Part shown: one piece after another, positions 9,143-18,694 of the stretch
Position numbering within the stretch: the first letter of the stretch is position 1
Layout of the letters: every line of letters begins with the position of its first letter
NCBI RefSeq assembly: GCF_029213205.1
Contig: NZ_JARGNH010000006.1
Coordinates: forward strand, 1 to 64,000
Source of the DNA: Pseudooceanicola sp.
Lineage (GTDB): Bacteria; Pseudomonadota; Alphaproteobacteria; Rhodobacterales; Rhodobacteraceae
DNA: 64,000 bases
Direction of reading: 5' to 3'
Made by a program: the position numbers and the translations under genes
Notes under the pieces: model-generated
Seen by the model: the letters and a program-made list of their open reading frames with translations, nothing else
Told to the model about the DNA's origin: nothing
Database searches by the model: none

Positions 9143-9362
9143 ATCGGGTTCCCCTGTTCAGGACTCCGTCAAAATATGCCAAAACGTGACACGCATATGA
9201 TGTTTTTATGTGCGACCGAGTCTTGCAGAACAACTTTTGCCTGCATAGCCAAATATCGTTTCAGCACCGGACTCTTGCTAAAGTTGCAATGGCATCACGC
9301 AGGCTGGCGATTGCACTCGGCCCGGCTTTGGGGAAATGTGTGCCGAAACAGTGGAGGGCAGG

Positions 9363-10337
9363 ATGCGGATTGCGGAAACGGTGACTTTTGGTGGCTCCGG
9401 GCTGGACCGGGCCGGAGAGATTCGAGGCAATGCAGATGTGATGCGCTTTGCCCGTGGCGCGGCCTCATCGGTCTGTATCGTACTCTGGCGCGGCAACATC
9501 CTGCTGGACGGCGGCGCGACACCGGTGCTGGCGCGGCTGCCGATGGATCACCCGTTGCTGGCGATTGGCGATGAGGAACCGATCCTGCTGGGCCGGGATC
9601 AGAACGGGCTGATCTTTGCCCAGGACATTTCCGGCTGGAAACCGGCGGGGGACACCTTTGCCGAACCGGGGCCGGGTCGGCGCATTGTGGCGCCGCTGCC
9701 TGCCCACCCGGACCAGGATGAAGAGCACCTGTTCAGCGATGTCCGCGCCGTGATGGCGGAGATGTCGCCGCGCGACGCCGAACTCGCCGCCACCGCCAAG
9801 GCGATCTACAATTGGCATTCCACCCATAAATTCTGCGCCCGCTGCGGCAGCCACAGCAAGATCGTCATGGCCGGTTGGCAGCGCTCTTGTGACGAATGCG
9901 GCGGCCAGCATTTTCCGCGCACCGATCCGGTGGTGATCATGCTGATCACCCATGGCAACAATGTGCTGATGGGCCGTTCGCAGGGCTGGCCGCAGGGCAT
10001 GTGGTCGCTGCTCGCGGGCTTTGTCGAGCCGGGTGAGACGCTGGAGGCGGCCGTGCGCCGCGAGGTGATGGAGGAATCCAGTGTGCCGGTCGGCACAGTC
10101 ACCTATCTGGCCAGCCAGCCCTGGGCGTTTCCGAATTCGATCATGTTCGGCTGTCATGGCGAGGCGACGGATGACAAGATCACCGTCGACGAGACCGAGC
10201 TGGAGGCGGCGATCTGGGTGCCGCGCGAAGAGATGGTCGATGTCTTTGCCGGGCAACACCCTGTGATCCGTTCGCCTCGCAAAGGCGCGATTGCAGAGTT
10301 CCTGTTGCGCAACTGGCTTGCGGATCGGCTGGATTAA
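9363..10337 (+). CDS. nudC: NAD(+) / NADH pyrophosphatase
   Basis: The 324-residue protein has an N-terminal domain, a four-cysteine zinc ribbon (CARCG, then CDEC about 20 residues on) and a Nudix hydrolase domain. The Nudix box reads GFVEPGETLEAAVRREVMEE. The SQPWAFPNSIMFG segment after it is the NudC-specific motif. NudC cleaves NAD(H) to NMN(H) and AMP and removes NAD caps from RNA. The ATG at 9363 has GGAGGG upstream; an upstream GTG-type start at 9336 is less likely. Confidence 0.94.
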   Translation: MRIAETVTFGGSGLDRAGEIRGNADVMRFARGAASSVCIVLWRGNILLDGGATPVLARLPMDHPLLAIGDEEPILLGRDQNGLIFAQDISGWKPAGDTFAEPGPGRRIVAPLPAHPDQDEEHLFSDVRAVMAEMSPRDAELAATAKAIYNWHSTHKFCARCGSHSKIVMAGWQRSCDECGGQHFPRTDPVVIMLITHGNNVLMGRSQGWPQGMWSLLAGFVEPGETLEAAVRREVMEESSVPVGTVTYLASQPWAFPNSIMFGCHGEATDDKITVDETELEAAIWVPREEMVDVFAGQHPVIRSPRKGAIAEFLLRNWLADRLD

Positions 10338-10389
10338 AGTGAGATTGCGTCACGGGCAGGGGCGCAAGACCAGATAGAACGGGCGAGCC

Positions 10390-10857
10390 ATGAAATTCGT
10401 TGCCAAAGAAGATATCGAGGCACCGATCGAATTTGTTTTCGATGATGTGTCAGATTTCGAAAGCTTTCAGCGTTCGGCAATGCGCCGGGGCGCCGAGATC
10501 ACCCGCACCGATAGCTTGAGCGAGGTCGGGGTCGGGATGAGCTGGGACGTGGCGTTTGATCTGCGTGGTCGGCGCCGCGAAATGGCGGTCAAGCTGGTCG
10601 AATTCGAAAAGCCGACCGAAATGCGGTTCGAAGCGGAATCGCCCAGCTTGAATGTCGATTGCTGGATCGAGCTGATCGCGCTGTCGCGCAAACGCACCCG
10701 GATCAAGCTGCATCTTGAGCTGAAGCCGCAGAACCTGTCGGCACGGCTGCTGGTGCAGTCGCTGAAACTGGCCAAGACCAATCTGACCAAGCGGCTGCAA
10801 CTGAAAGTGGCCGATTACGCCAGTCTGGTTCAGGACAAGTCCAAGCGCCACGCTTAG
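10390..10857 (+). CDS. SRPBCC-fold protein
   Basis: The 155-residue protein opens with KFVAKEDIEAPIEFVFDDVSDFESF, the first strand and helix of a START-like (SRPBCC) hydrophobic-cavity fold, and ends in a long helix. It has no signal peptide. The polyketide-cyclase/CoxG-like branch is possible, but no ligand or reaction can be assigned. It lies 52 bases after nudC on the same strand, and its 3' end converges on the carboxylase operon with a hairpin between. Confidence 0.7.
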   Translation: MKFVAKEDIEAPIEFVFDDVSDFESFQRSAMRRGAEITRTDSLSEVGVGMSWDVAFDLRGRRREMAVKLVEFEKPTEMRFEAESPSLNVDCWIELIALSRKRTRIKLHLELKPQNLSARLLVQSLKLAKTNLTKRLQLKVADYASLVQDKSKRHA

Positions 10858-10864
10858 CGGGGCA

Positions 10865-10885
10865 GCCCGGCCGTGCTGGCCGGGC
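10865..10885. terminator. Hairpin between convergent genes
   Basis: GCCCGGCC (10865-10872) pairs perfectly with GGCCGGGC (10878-10885) around a 5-base loop. It sits in the 36 bases between the SRPBCC stop and the mccA stop, so it could end both transcripts. No T-run is visible on either side. Confidence 0.5.
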
Positions 10886-10893
10886 CTGGTTGC

Positions 10894-12894
10894 TCAGGCG
10901 GCCGCCTCTTCTGCCAGGCTGATCAGCACCGCGCCGCCCTCAACCGCGTCGCCGATGGCGCAGGTGATGGCGGTGATCGTGCCAGCACGCGGTGCCACCA
11001 GGGCGGTCTCCATCTTCATCGCTTCGATCACTCCCAGCCTGGCCCCCGCCTCGACCGCGTCCCCCGCCTTCGCCGACAGGCTGATGATGGTGCCGGTCAT
11101 CGGTGCGGTGACCACATTGCTGTGGTCGATCACGGCGGCACCGCCCGCGCGGGCGTCGGGCAGGATCAGATCGCGCACCACCCCGTCATTCAGAACCGAA
11201 ACCAGCCGGTCGGCCTTGCGGGTGATAACATGCGCCACCGCCTGAACCTGCTGACGGGTGGCGCCGCTGCGGGCGGTGATGGCGGGACCGTCGATCCGCA
11301 GATCGGTCAGGCTTAGCGGTCCGGTCGCGCCGCCGGTCAGACGGATCGCGCCGTTGCCGGTCATGATCAGCTGACGGTCGATCAATTCCCCGTCGTGGAT
11401 CAGCCGCAGGTCATGGTTGGCGTCGCCCCATAGCCGGAAACCGAATTCCGGCGCATCGGGATCCAGCCCCAAGGCGGCAATCGCGGCAACGGCGATCTGT
11501 AGCTCGGTGAGCGGCGGTCGGGCGATCAAGGCTTCGACGTTGCGCTCGATCAGCCCGGTGTCAAATCCCTGGCCGTTGGCAAATTCTCGGTTCTGCGCCA
11601 GGGCGGTCAGGAATTCGGCATTGGTGGCGGTGCCTGCGACATGGGTGCCGCGCAGTGCTGCCAGCAGCGCCGCAAGCGCCGCCGCGCGGCTGCCGGCATG
11701 GGTGATGACCTTGGCGATCATCGGATCATAAAACGGGCTGATCGCGTCACCGCTGCGCACGCCGGAATCGTTGCGGGCCGTGGCGCTGAACGACAGATGC
11801 TCCAGCGTGCCGGTGGCGGGTAAAAAGCCATTGGAGGGGTCCTCGGCATAAAGCCGCGCCTCAAAGGCATGACCTCTGATCTGCAGATCCTCCTGCGCCA
11901 GCGGCAGCGGCGCCCCCGCCGCGACCCGCAATTGCCATTCGACCAGATCGACACCGGTGATCGCCTCGGTTACCGGATGTTCGACCTGCAACCGCGTGTT
12001 CATTTCCATGAACCAGAACCCGTCGGGGCGCAGCGGGCCGGAGCCGTCGACGATGAATTCGATGGTGCCCGCGCCGCTGTAATTGATCGCCTTGGCGGCG
12101 GTCACGGCGGCGGATGTCATCGCCGCGCGCAGCGCCTCGGTCATGCCGGGGGCCGGGGCCTCTTCGATCACCTTTTGGTGGCGGCGTTGCAGCGAACAAT
12201 CGCGTTCGAACAGATGCACGGCATTGCCGTGATTGTCGCCAAACACCTGCACTTCGATATGACGCGGTGCGGCTATGAATTTCTCGACCAGCACATGGGC
12301 ATCGCCGAACGCCGCCTGACCCTCGCGTTGAGCCGAGGCCAGGGCTTCGGCAAAATCCCCGGGCCGCTCGACCTTGCGCATGCCCTTGCCGCCACCCCCG
12401 GCGCGGGCCTTGATCAGCACCGGATAGCCGATCCGCCCGGCCTCTTCGGCCAGAAAATCGACCTCCTGTCGCGCGCCCTGATAGCCGGGCACCACCGGAA
12501 CCCCGGCCTTGGTCATCAGGTCCTTGGCCGCGTCCTTCAGTCCCATCGCCCGGATCGCCTGGGCCGAGGGGCCGACAAAGACCAGACCGGCCTCGGTGAC
12601 CGCGTCGACAAACTCCGGGTTTTCGGACAGGAAGCCATAGCCGGGGTGGATCGCCTCGGCCCCGGTTGTCAGGGCGGCCGCGATGATCGGGTCGGCGCGC
12701 AGATAGCTGTCAGCCGCCGCCGCGCCGCCGATATGCACCGCCTCACCGGCCAGGGCGACATGCAGCGCCCCCGCATCGGCATCGGAATAGACCGCGACAG
12801 TGGCAATCCCCATCTGATGCGCGCTGCGGATCACCCGGCAGGCGATTTCGCCCCGGTTGGCGATCAGGATCTTGGAAAAAGGTTTTGTCATCAT
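10894..12894 (-). CDS. mccA: Methylcrotonyl-CoA-type carboxylase, biotin carboxylase/biotin carrier subunit
   Basis: The 666-residue protein begins KILIANRGEIACRVIRSA, the biotin carboxylase N-terminus. It has the glycine-rich ATP-grasp loop GGGGKGMRKV, MNTRLQVEHPVTE, a linker domain and a C-terminal biotinyl domain with EAMKMET (biotinylated Lys). It carboxylates its own biotin using ATP and bicarbonate. The start ATG at 12894 shares one base with the mccB stop (TGATG), indicating coupled translation. The identity as methylcrotonyl- rather than propionyl- or geranyl-CoA carboxylase rests on the partner subunit. It is the last gene of the minus-strand run beginning at 20254. Confidence 0.85.
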   Translation of the reverse strand: MMTKPFSKILIANRGEIACRVIRSAHQMGIATVAVYSDADAGALHVALAGEAVHIGGAAAADSYLRADPIIAAALTTGAEAIHPGYGFLSENPEFVDAVTEAGLVFVGPSAQAIRAMGLKDAAKDLMTKAGVPVVPGYQGARQEVDFLAEEAGRIGYPVLIKARAGGGGKGMRKVERPGDFAEALASAQREGQAAFGDAHVLVEKFIAAPRHIEVQVFGDNHGNAVHLFERDCSLQRRHQKVIEEAPAPGMTEALRAAMTSAAVTAAKAINYSGAGTIEFIVDGSGPLRPDGFWFMEMNTRLQVEHPVTEAITGVDLVEWQLRVAAGAPLPLAQEDLQIRGHAFEARLYAEDPSNGFLPATGTLEHLSFSATARNDSGVRSGDAISPFYDPMIAKVITHAGSRAAALAALLAALRGTHVAGTATNAEFLTALAQNREFANGQGFDTGLIERNVEALIARPPLTELQIAVAAIAALGLDPDAPEFGFRLWGDANHDLRLIHDGELIDRQLIMTGNGAIRLTGGATGPLSLTDLRIDGPAITARSGATRQQVQAVAHVITRKADRLVSVLNDGVVRDLILPDARAGGAAVIDHSNVVTAPMTGTIISLSAKAGDAVEAGARLGVIEAMKMETALVAPRAGTITAITCAIGDAVEGGAVLISLAEEAAA

Positions 12895-14501
12895 CACATC
12901 CTGAACAGGCCAAATTTGGTGTCTTCGACGGGCGCATTCAGCGCGGCCCGCAGCGAAAGGGCGACAACATCCCGGGTCTTGCGCGGATCAATGATCCCGT
13001 CATCCCAGAGCCGCGCCGAGGCATAGAGCGGTCGTGATTGCCGGTCGAACATGTCGATCGTCGGCTGTTTGAACTGCGCCTCTTCCTCGCTCGACCACTC
13101 CCCGCCCTTGGCCTCGATCGCGGCGCGGCGGACATCCGCCAGCACGCCCGAGGCCTGCGGCCCGCCCATCACCGCGATCCGGGCATTGGGCCACATCCAG
13201 ACAAACCGCGGCCCGAAGGCGCGCCCGCACATGCCGTAATTGCCCGCCCCATAGGATCCACCGACGATCACCGTGATCTTCGGCACCGAGGCGGTCGAGA
13301 CCGCCGTCACCAGCTTGGCACCATCCTTGGCGATGCCGCCGGCCTCGTATTTCGAGCCGACCATGAAGCCGGTGATATTTTGCAGGAACAGCAGCGGGAT
13401 CTTGCGCTGGCAGCAGAGTTCAATGAAATGCGCGCCCTTGGTCGAGCTTTCGGAAAACAGCACGCCGTTGTTGGCGATGATCCCGACCGGAACCCCGTCG
13501 ATATGGGCGAATCCAGTGACCAGGGTGGTGCCGTAGCGCGGTTTGAATTCGGCGAAATCCGACCCATCGACCAGCCGGGCGATCAATTCGCGGGCGTCAT
13601 AGGGGGTCTTGTCGTTCGCCGGGACCACGCCCATCACCTCGTCGACCGGATAGAGCGGTGCCCTGGGCGCGCGGAAATCAATGTTTGGGCGCGGGCGCGG
13701 CCCCAGGTGGCTGACGATTTCGCGGGCCAGGGCCAGGGCGTGCCGGTCATCATCGGCCAGGTAATCGGCAACGCCCGACAGCCGGGTGTGGGTGTCGCCG
13801 CCACCAAGGGTTTCGGCGTCGACGATCTCGCCAGTGGCGACCTTGACCAGCGGCGGGCCTGCCAGAAAGATCGTGCCCTGTTCGCGCACGATGATGGTTT
13901 GATCGCTCATCGCCGGGACATAGGCGCCGCCGGCGGTGCAGGATCCCATCACCACGGCGATCTGGGCGATGCCCTTGGCGCTCATCCGGGCCTGGTTAAA
14001 GAAGATCCGTCCGAAATGGTCGCGGTCCGGGAACACCTCGTCCTGATTGTTCAGATTGGCGCCACCGGAATCCACCAGATAGAGGCAGGGCAAGTGGTTT
14101 TCCTCAGCGATCTCCTGAGCGCGCAGGTGTTTTCGCACTGTCATCGGGAAATAGGTGCCGCCCTTCACTGTCGCGTCATTGCACAGGATCATGCAATCGC
14201 GCCCCTCGACACGGCCAATCCCGGCGATGGCACCGGCCGAGGGCACCTCGTCACCATATAGCCCGGAGGCGGCAAAGAGGCAGACCTCAAGAAACGGCGC
14301 GCCGGGGTCCAGCAGCCCGGCAATCCGGTCGCGCGGCAACAGCTTGCCCCGGGCGACATGGCGCTGGCGCGCGGAGTCTGAGCCGCCTTTCAGAACCCGC
14401 TCGGCCTCGGTCGCGATCTCGGCGTACTGGGCCTGCATGGCTGCGGTGTTTTCCGCAAACTCCGGCGCGTTCGGCGTCAGTTTGCTCTGCAATATCGTCA
14501 T
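12894..14501 (-). CDS. mccB: Methylcrotonyl-CoA-type carboxylase, carboxyltransferase subunit
   Basis: The 535-residue length equals that of typical MccB and exceeds PccB (about 510). Carboxyltransferase motifs are present: [36 protein letters not shown], the NITGFMVG segment and [20 protein letters not shown], in the MCC-beta style. It moves carboxyl from biotin to the gamma-methyl of 3-methylcrotonyl-CoA, a leucine or isoprenoid catabolic step. The usual leucine neighbours (isovaleryl-CoA dehydrogenase, HMG-CoA lyase) are absent here. Instead it follows a TRAP transporter gene after 96 bases. A related substrate such as geranyl-CoA cannot be excluded. Confidence 0.87.
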   Translation of the reverse strand: MTILQSKLTPNAPEFAENTAAMQAQYAEIATEAERVLKGGSDSARQRHVARGKLLPRDRIAGLLDPGAPFLEVCLFAASGLYGDEVPSAGAIAGIGRVEGRDCMILCNDATVKGGTYFPMTVRKHLRAQEIAEENHLPCLYLVDSGGANLNNQDEVFPDRDHFGRIFFNQARMSAKGIAQIAVVMGSCTAGGAYVPAMSDQTIIVREQGTIFLAGPPLVKVATGEIVDAETLGGGDTHTRLSGVADYLADDDRHALALAREIVSHLGPRPRPNIDFRAPRAPLYPVDEVMGVVPANDKTPYDARELIARLVDGSDFAEFKPRYGTTLVTGFAHIDGVPVGIIANNGVLFSESSTKGAHFIELCCQRKIPLLFLQNITGFMVGSKYEAGGIAKDGAKLVTAVSTASVPKITVIVGGSYGAGNYGMCGRAFGPRFVWMWPNARIAVMGGPQASGVLADVRRAAIEAKGGEWSSEEEAQFKQPTIDMFDRQSRPLYASARLWDDGIIDPRKTRDVVALSLRAALNAPVEDTKFGLFRM

Positions 14502-14597
14502 AGGGTCGTGTCTCCATTTTGGGCGGGCGGCGGCAGCCTGCGGACATGCCGATGCATCTCCGTTCTGATCCCCGGGGTTCAGCGGTGCGTTACGCTG

Positions 14598-15887
14598 TCA
14601 GCGCGCCATGAATTCCGGCAGGAACAGGGTGATCTCTGGCAGGGACAGCAGCAGCAGCAGCACCAGGATTTCCATTGCCAGAAATGGCAGGATGCCGCGA
14701 AAGATGGTCCTGAGCGGCACTTTGGTCTGCGCCGCCGCGACATAGGCGTTCAGGCCCAGCGGCGGCGTCAATAGCCCGATCTCGACGGTCTTGGTGACCA
14801 CAATCCCGAACCAGACCGGGTTGTAATCCAGCGCCATCGCCGTCGGAAAGGCCAGCGGCATCGCCAGCGACAGGATCGCCAGCTGATCCATGAACATCCC
14901 CATCACCAGCAGCGAAAGAATGATGATTGCCATGATCGTTTCGCGCGACATGTCGGTGGTGGCGATGAATTCCAGCAGGCGATGGGTGATCCGGGTAAAG
15001 GCGAGGTAATTCGAGAAGATCGCCGAACAGGCCACAATCGTGACGATCATCACCGTGGCCCGGATGGCGCCGCTGATCGAGCGGTTGAATTGCACGAAAT
15101 TCAGGGTGCGCTGAAACAGCACGATGATCAGCGCCCCCATGACGCCAAGGGCTGCCGCCTCAGAGGGCGAGGCCACGCCGCCGTAGATCGCGCCGATCAC
15201 CAGCAGGATTAGCAGCACCATGGGAATGACATGGCGGCTGTCTTTGACCGCTTTGGTCAGGACAAAGGGCTCGCCCTTGGGTGCCTGATCGGTGGTGTGC
15301 GCGATGATCTTGATGACCACGGCCAGGCCAGCGGCGGTCAGCAACCCGGGGATGATCCCGGCGATGAACAGCTTGCCGATCGAGGTTTCGGTCAGCACCC
15401 CATAGACCACCAGCACGATTGAGGGCGGCACCACCACGGCCAGGGTGCCACCGACGCTGACCACAGCGGCGGCAAGGCGATCGGAATATTTGTGACGGCG
15501 CATTTCGGGAAAGGCCGAAGAGGCCATGGCGGCGGTTGAGGCGGTCGAACTGCCGACCAGCGCCGCCAGCAGCACCGAGGCCGCGACCGTTGCAATGGCC
15601 AGCCCGCCCTTGACGTGGCCGATCCAGGATTGGCAGGCGGTGATGGCGCGGCGGGTCACATCCCCGGCGGTCAGCAATTCGGCCATCAGAATGAACAGCG
15701 GGATCGCGACCAGAATAAAGGACGACGAGGTGTCGAAAAACGTGCGTTCCAACACCGCCAGCGCCGGTTTCCAGCCGAGCTGGGCGGCGAGGCCAAGCGC
15801 GCCGGTGATCCCCATGGCAAAGGCAATGGGCACGCGAAACGCCATCAGGACGGCGAGCAGGAAGAGTATGGCAATGAAAGTCAGCAT
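14598..15887 (-). CDS. TRAP transporter large permease (DctM family), module 1
   Basis: The 429-residue protein has about 12 hydrophobic segments and DctM motifs: RVPIAFAMG near the N-terminus, GSSTASTAAMASSAFPEM, VPPSIVLVVYG, PSEAAALGVMGA and the C-terminal LTPPLGLNAYV. It is the sodium-coupled transport subunit working with DctQ (16987-17472) and DctP (15963-16961). The start at 15887 gives the canonical N-terminus; upstream in-frame sequence (to 15929) reads as leader-like noise and overlaps the intergenic hairpin. It ends 96 bases before mccB. Confidence 0.92.
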   Translation of the reverse strand: MLTFIAILFLLAVLMAFRVPIAFAMGITGALGLAAQLGWKPALAVLERTFFDTSSSFILVAIPLFILMAELLTAGDVTRRAITACQSWIGHVKGGLAIATVAASVLLAALVGSSTASTAAMASSAFPEMRRHKYSDRLAAAVVSVGGTLAVVVPPSIVLVVYGVLTETSIGKLFIAGIIPGLLTAAGLAVVIKIIAHTTDQAPKGEPFVLTKAVKDSRHVIPMVLLILLVIGAIYGGVASPSEAAALGVMGALIIVLFQRTLNFVQFNRSISGAIRATVMIVTIVACSAIFSNYLAFTRITHRLLEFIATTDMSRETIMAIIILSLLVMGMFMDQLAILSLAMPLAFPTAMALDYNPVWFGIVVTKTVEIGLLTPPLGLNAYVAAAQTKVPLRTIFRGILPFLAMEILVLLLLLSLPEITLFLPEFMAR

Positions 15888-15914
15888 CTGGTGCACCTGC
15901 GCTCCGTGAAAGGC

Positions 15915-15938
15915 AGGCGGTCGTCGCAACGACCGCCT
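15915..15938 (-). promoter_or_regulatory. Intergenic hairpin between dctP and dctM, module 1
   Basis: AGGCGGTCGT (15915-15924) pairs perfectly with ACGACCGCCT (15929-15938) across a 4-base loop. It lies within the 75-base gap after the dctP stop and before dctM on the minus strand. Such hairpins can protect the upstream mRNA or attenuate downstream reading, giving more binding protein than permease. No T-run follows. Confidence 0.6.
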
Positions 15939-15962
15939 GGATTGGGGGTTCGGAACCGGGGC

Positions 15963-16961
15963 TTAACGGCTGGTCAGCGCGCCATAAGCGTCCAGCACCG
16001 CCTTGGCCTGATCGTTTTTGAGGCGATCGGCCCAATCGGCGCTGACCGGCTGCAGCGCGGTTGCGACAGCGGCGAGTTCATCGTCGGACATCTGATAGGT
16101 CTCGATGCCCTGCGCCTTCCACTCTTCGACCAGACCCGAGACTGACTCGTCCTGCGCCTTGGCGACATGGGCCGCGGTTTCATCGCCGAGTTTCAGCATG
16201 GTCGCCTGCACGTCGGGCGACAGCGCGTCGAACAGATCGCTGCGCACCACCATCACAAAGCTGTAGCCGCCAAAGGAGCCATTGGTCGAAATGTGGCTGA
16301 CGACTTCGTTCAGCTTGTAGCCGGGGACCGAGGCCAGCGGGAACAGGATGGCGTTCAGGCGGCCACGCTCGACAGCGGTATAGACCTCGGGACCGGGGAT
16401 CGAGATCCCGACAGCGCCGAGCGTCCGCGCGGTCATTGATTGAGTGGACCCAGAGGTGCGCACATCCAGCCCGTCCCAGTCGGTCGGCATGCCGAGCCGT
16501 TTCTTGGCCAGAACCTGATAGGGCGGCAGCACAAAGCCATAGATTGGCGTCACCCCGGTCGCCAGGATTTCGTCACGCAGCGGGCCGTCTTTCAGCATGG
16601 TTTGCAGCGCCACGGTGCCCTGGACTGCCGAGCCATAGTAACCGGGCAGGCCGACCACCGAATTCAGCGGCAGCACATCGGCGTGATAGGCGGCGCCGAG
16701 CAGGGCGGCGTCGAGAATGCCATTGGCGACAGCGTCAAGCTGGGCGTTGGATTTCGCCGCCTGCTGGGACGGGAAATGTTCGAATTTGATCGCCCCGCCG
16801 GTGGCCGCTTCGACGGCGGCCATCCATTTGGTGGTGCCCTCGACCGACACGATATGTGTGGTGGATTGGAAATCACCCAGTCGCAGCGTTTCGGCCAGCG
16901 CGGGGGCTCCCGTCGCCAGCGCCAGGACTGCGGCGGACACAAATGCATTAAACGTCTTCAT
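15963..16961 (-). CDS. TRAP transporter solute-binding protein (DctP family), module 1
   Basis: The 332-residue protein has a Sec signal (MKTFNAFVSAAVLALATGAP to ALA) and a DctP fold. It shows the family's sequence around GLDVRTSGSTQSM (the substrate-carboxylate-binding Arg region) and AVERGRLNAILFP. It captures a carboxylate-type solute in the periplasm for DctQM. The ATG at 16961 has a strong GGGAGGAAG; further upstream frame is spurious because it would run into dctQ. Gene order here is Q-P-M. The ligand is not predictable, but the neighbouring ligase and carboxylase suggest an unsaturated or branched carboxylate. Confidence 0.9.
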   Translation of the reverse strand: MKTFNAFVSAAVLALATGAPALAETLRLGDFQSTTHIVSVEGTTKWMAAVEAATGGAIKFEHFPSQQAAKSNAQLDAVANGILDAALLGAAYHADVLPLNSVVGLPGYYGSAVQGTVALQTMLKDGPLRDEILATGVTPIYGFVLPPYQVLAKKRLGMPTDWDGLDVRTSGSTQSMTARTLGAVGISIPGPEVYTAVERGRLNAILFPLASVPGYKLNEVVSHISTNGSFGGYSFVMVVRSDLFDALSPDVQATMLKLGDETAAHVAKAQDESVSGLVEEWKAQGIETYQMSDDELAAVATALQPVSADWADRLKNDQAKAVLDAYGALTSR

Positions 16962-16986
16962 TGGTCTTCCTCCCATTGGTTTGTTG

Positions 16987-17472
16987 TCAGGTTTGAGCCA
17001 CGGCTTTGTTCGAGAAAGCGTCGTGGAATAGCCGCAGACCCAGCACGCCACATCCCAGAGGAATGATCGCGTAGGCCCACCCGAGCGGCCAATCGAGCGC
17101 CCCGTATTCGACATCCCCGTGAGAGATGGCCTTGAGGGCAAATTTTCCGGACATCCAGGTGACCGCCACGAAGAAGGCGGCTGCCAGCAGCAACCGGCCT
17201 CTTGCGAGGAACGATCCCAGCAGTCCGGGCAGATGTTCCGGCACAAAATCCAGCGCCAGATGGCCGCCGTCGCGGAAAACCCGCGACAGCGACAAGGTGG
17301 CCAGGGCCGGCATCAGATAGAGCTCGGTGAGTTCGAATTGGATCTGCACCGGTCGGTTGAAAAACAGCCGGAGCAGAATATCCGCATTGAGCAACGCCGC
17401 GACAGCGACGAGGCTGAGGCAGCCTCCAAGGTGGAGGATGTCCTCGAGTTTGGTCAGAATTCTTCCAAACAT
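16987..17472 (-). CDS. TRAP transporter small permease (DctQ family), module 1
   Basis: The 161-residue protein has four hydrophobic segments with the DctQ pattern FELTELYLMPALATLSLS in the middle and a polar DGGHLALDFVP loop. DctQ partners with DctM to form the membrane complex. The ATG at 17472 is used; a TTG two codons upstream (17478) sits closer to the GGGGAGG and may be the real start. It lies 50 bases after the MaoC-like gene and 25 bases before dctP. Confidence 0.85.
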   Translation of the reverse strand: MFGRILTKLEDILHLGGCLSLVAVAALLNADILLRLFFNRPVQIQFELTELYLMPALATLSLSRVFRDGGHLALDFVPEHLPGLLGSFLARGRLLLAAAFFVAVTWMSGKFALKAISHGDVEYGALDWPLGWAYAIIPLGCGVLGLRLFHDAFSNKAVAQT

Positions 17473-17522
17473 GTTCAACCTAGCCTCCCCAGCGGTTGAT
17501 CTTGCGGTTGATCAGCCGCGCC

Positions 17523-18659
17523 TCAGCGTTTGGGCAACTCGACGATGGCCGAACCGATCGCCGACATTTCGCCGTCCTGCTGTTCCGCGCGTTGCTGGAC
17601 CTCGACCAGATAGCGTCCGTCTTTTTCGAATTTGCGGATCACGCTGGCGTGGATCAGGATGATGTCGCCTTCGGGGTTGTGCCGACGCACCTGGCTTTTC
17701 GCCTGGGCGAGAAAACCGTCATCGCCCATCCAGTTGGTGACCTGATGGGTCAGCCAGGAGGCGCGTTCGGGGCCGTAATCGTAGGCACCCGGTGCGCCGA
17801 CCTCGAGCGCGAATTCCTCTTCCCAATGCACCCGCTCGGGGCAATCAGGGATGCCAAAGCGGTTCTTGATCCCGGCGCTGGGGTGTTTCTGTTGCAGTTG
17901 CCAGGCCAGTTTGTTGGCCCGGATATAAAGCCCACCCCAACCCTGCGCATAGGCGATGAAGCCGGTCGCGGTCATCGGACCCTTGACCATGGTCGGCAGC
18001 TCTTCGCCCTCGGTCACATCATCCCAATAGCGGGTTTCGGCGCCGCGAATGGTCTCTTGCGCATAGTATTTGTTGTAGGAATCGAGCTCGTCCTGGGTAT
18101 AGACTCGACGGCCCTTGGCCTTGGCTTCGGTGTATTTGGTGCCGTTTTCGCGGGCCTGGTCGCGGTCGGTGCGGAAGCACCAGCTGTCGGCCGCGGCCAG
18201 CATGTCGCCGGTTTTCGCATCATAGAAATCGACGTGATAGATCTGTTGCACGGCTTTGCCGGCAAAGCGGGTTTCGTGTTCAATCAGGTCTTTCAGATAG
18301 GCTTCGGTGCGGAACTCGGTGTTGCGCAGGATCGGCTTGTGCCATTCCCAATTGGCACCGGACCACATTGCGTGCACGCCCGGCAGGCCACCGACATAGC
18401 CCGAGATGATCCGGCTGGTGGCGAACAGAAAGCTGGGCAGGGCAACCACGTCACCATATTTGGTGGTCTTGGCATATGCCGGGTCACACCACAGCGGGTT
18501 GTCGTCGCCAATGCCATGGGCGTAGTGGCGGATATTGTCGCGGGTGGCCTCATAGCACCAGGGTTCGACGGTGCGTTCGATCTTGACGCCAATCCGTTTG
18601 CGCAGATCATCCAGCCCCTCTTCGGTGATCTTTGGGAATTTCCGTGTCATGTCGTTCAT
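17523..18659 (-). CDS. MaoC-like / FAS1-type double hot-dog acyl dehydratase
   Basis: The 378-residue protein reads as two hot-dog domains. The first contains YAHGIGDDNPLWCD, the R-hydratase-type motif (Asp and His/Asn region of MaoC enzymes), and the second contains WDDVTEGEELPTMVKGPMTATGFIAY and a late THQVTNWMGDDGFL. MaoC-like enzymes hydrate trans-2-enoyl-CoA or dehydrate 3-hydroxyacyl-CoA. It is longer than single-domain MaoC (about 150 residues). The ATG at 18659 has AAGGAG eight bases upstream. It is flanked by an acyl-CoA ligase and TRAP genes, so it probably acts on the same imported acid. Confidence 0.8.
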   Translation of the reverse strand: MNDMTRKFPKITEEGLDDLRKRIGVKIERTVEPWCYEATRDNIRHYAHGIGDDNPLWCDPAYAKTTKYGDVVALPSFLFATSRIISGYVGGLPGVHAMWSGANWEWHKPILRNTEFRTEAYLKDLIEHETRFAGKAVQQIYHVDFYDAKTGDMLAAADSWCFRTDRDQARENGTKYTEAKAKGRRVYTQDELDSYNKYYAQETIRGAETRYWDDVTEGEELPTMVKGPMTATGFIAYAQGWGGLYIRANKLAWQLQQKHPSAGIKNRFGIPDCPERVHWEEEFALEVGAPGAYDYGPERASWLTHQVTNWMGDDGFLAQAKSQVRRHNPEGDIILIHASVIRKFEKDGRYLVEVQQRAEQQDGEMSAIGSAIVELPKR

Positions 18660-18694
18660 TGCATTCTCCTTGAATGTCTTGATGGGTCTGGAAA

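Noticed and set aside
11869-14261. Long plus-strand open frames over the carboxylase genes
   Set aside because: Antisense to mccA and mccB, which have full sets of biotin-enzyme motifs.
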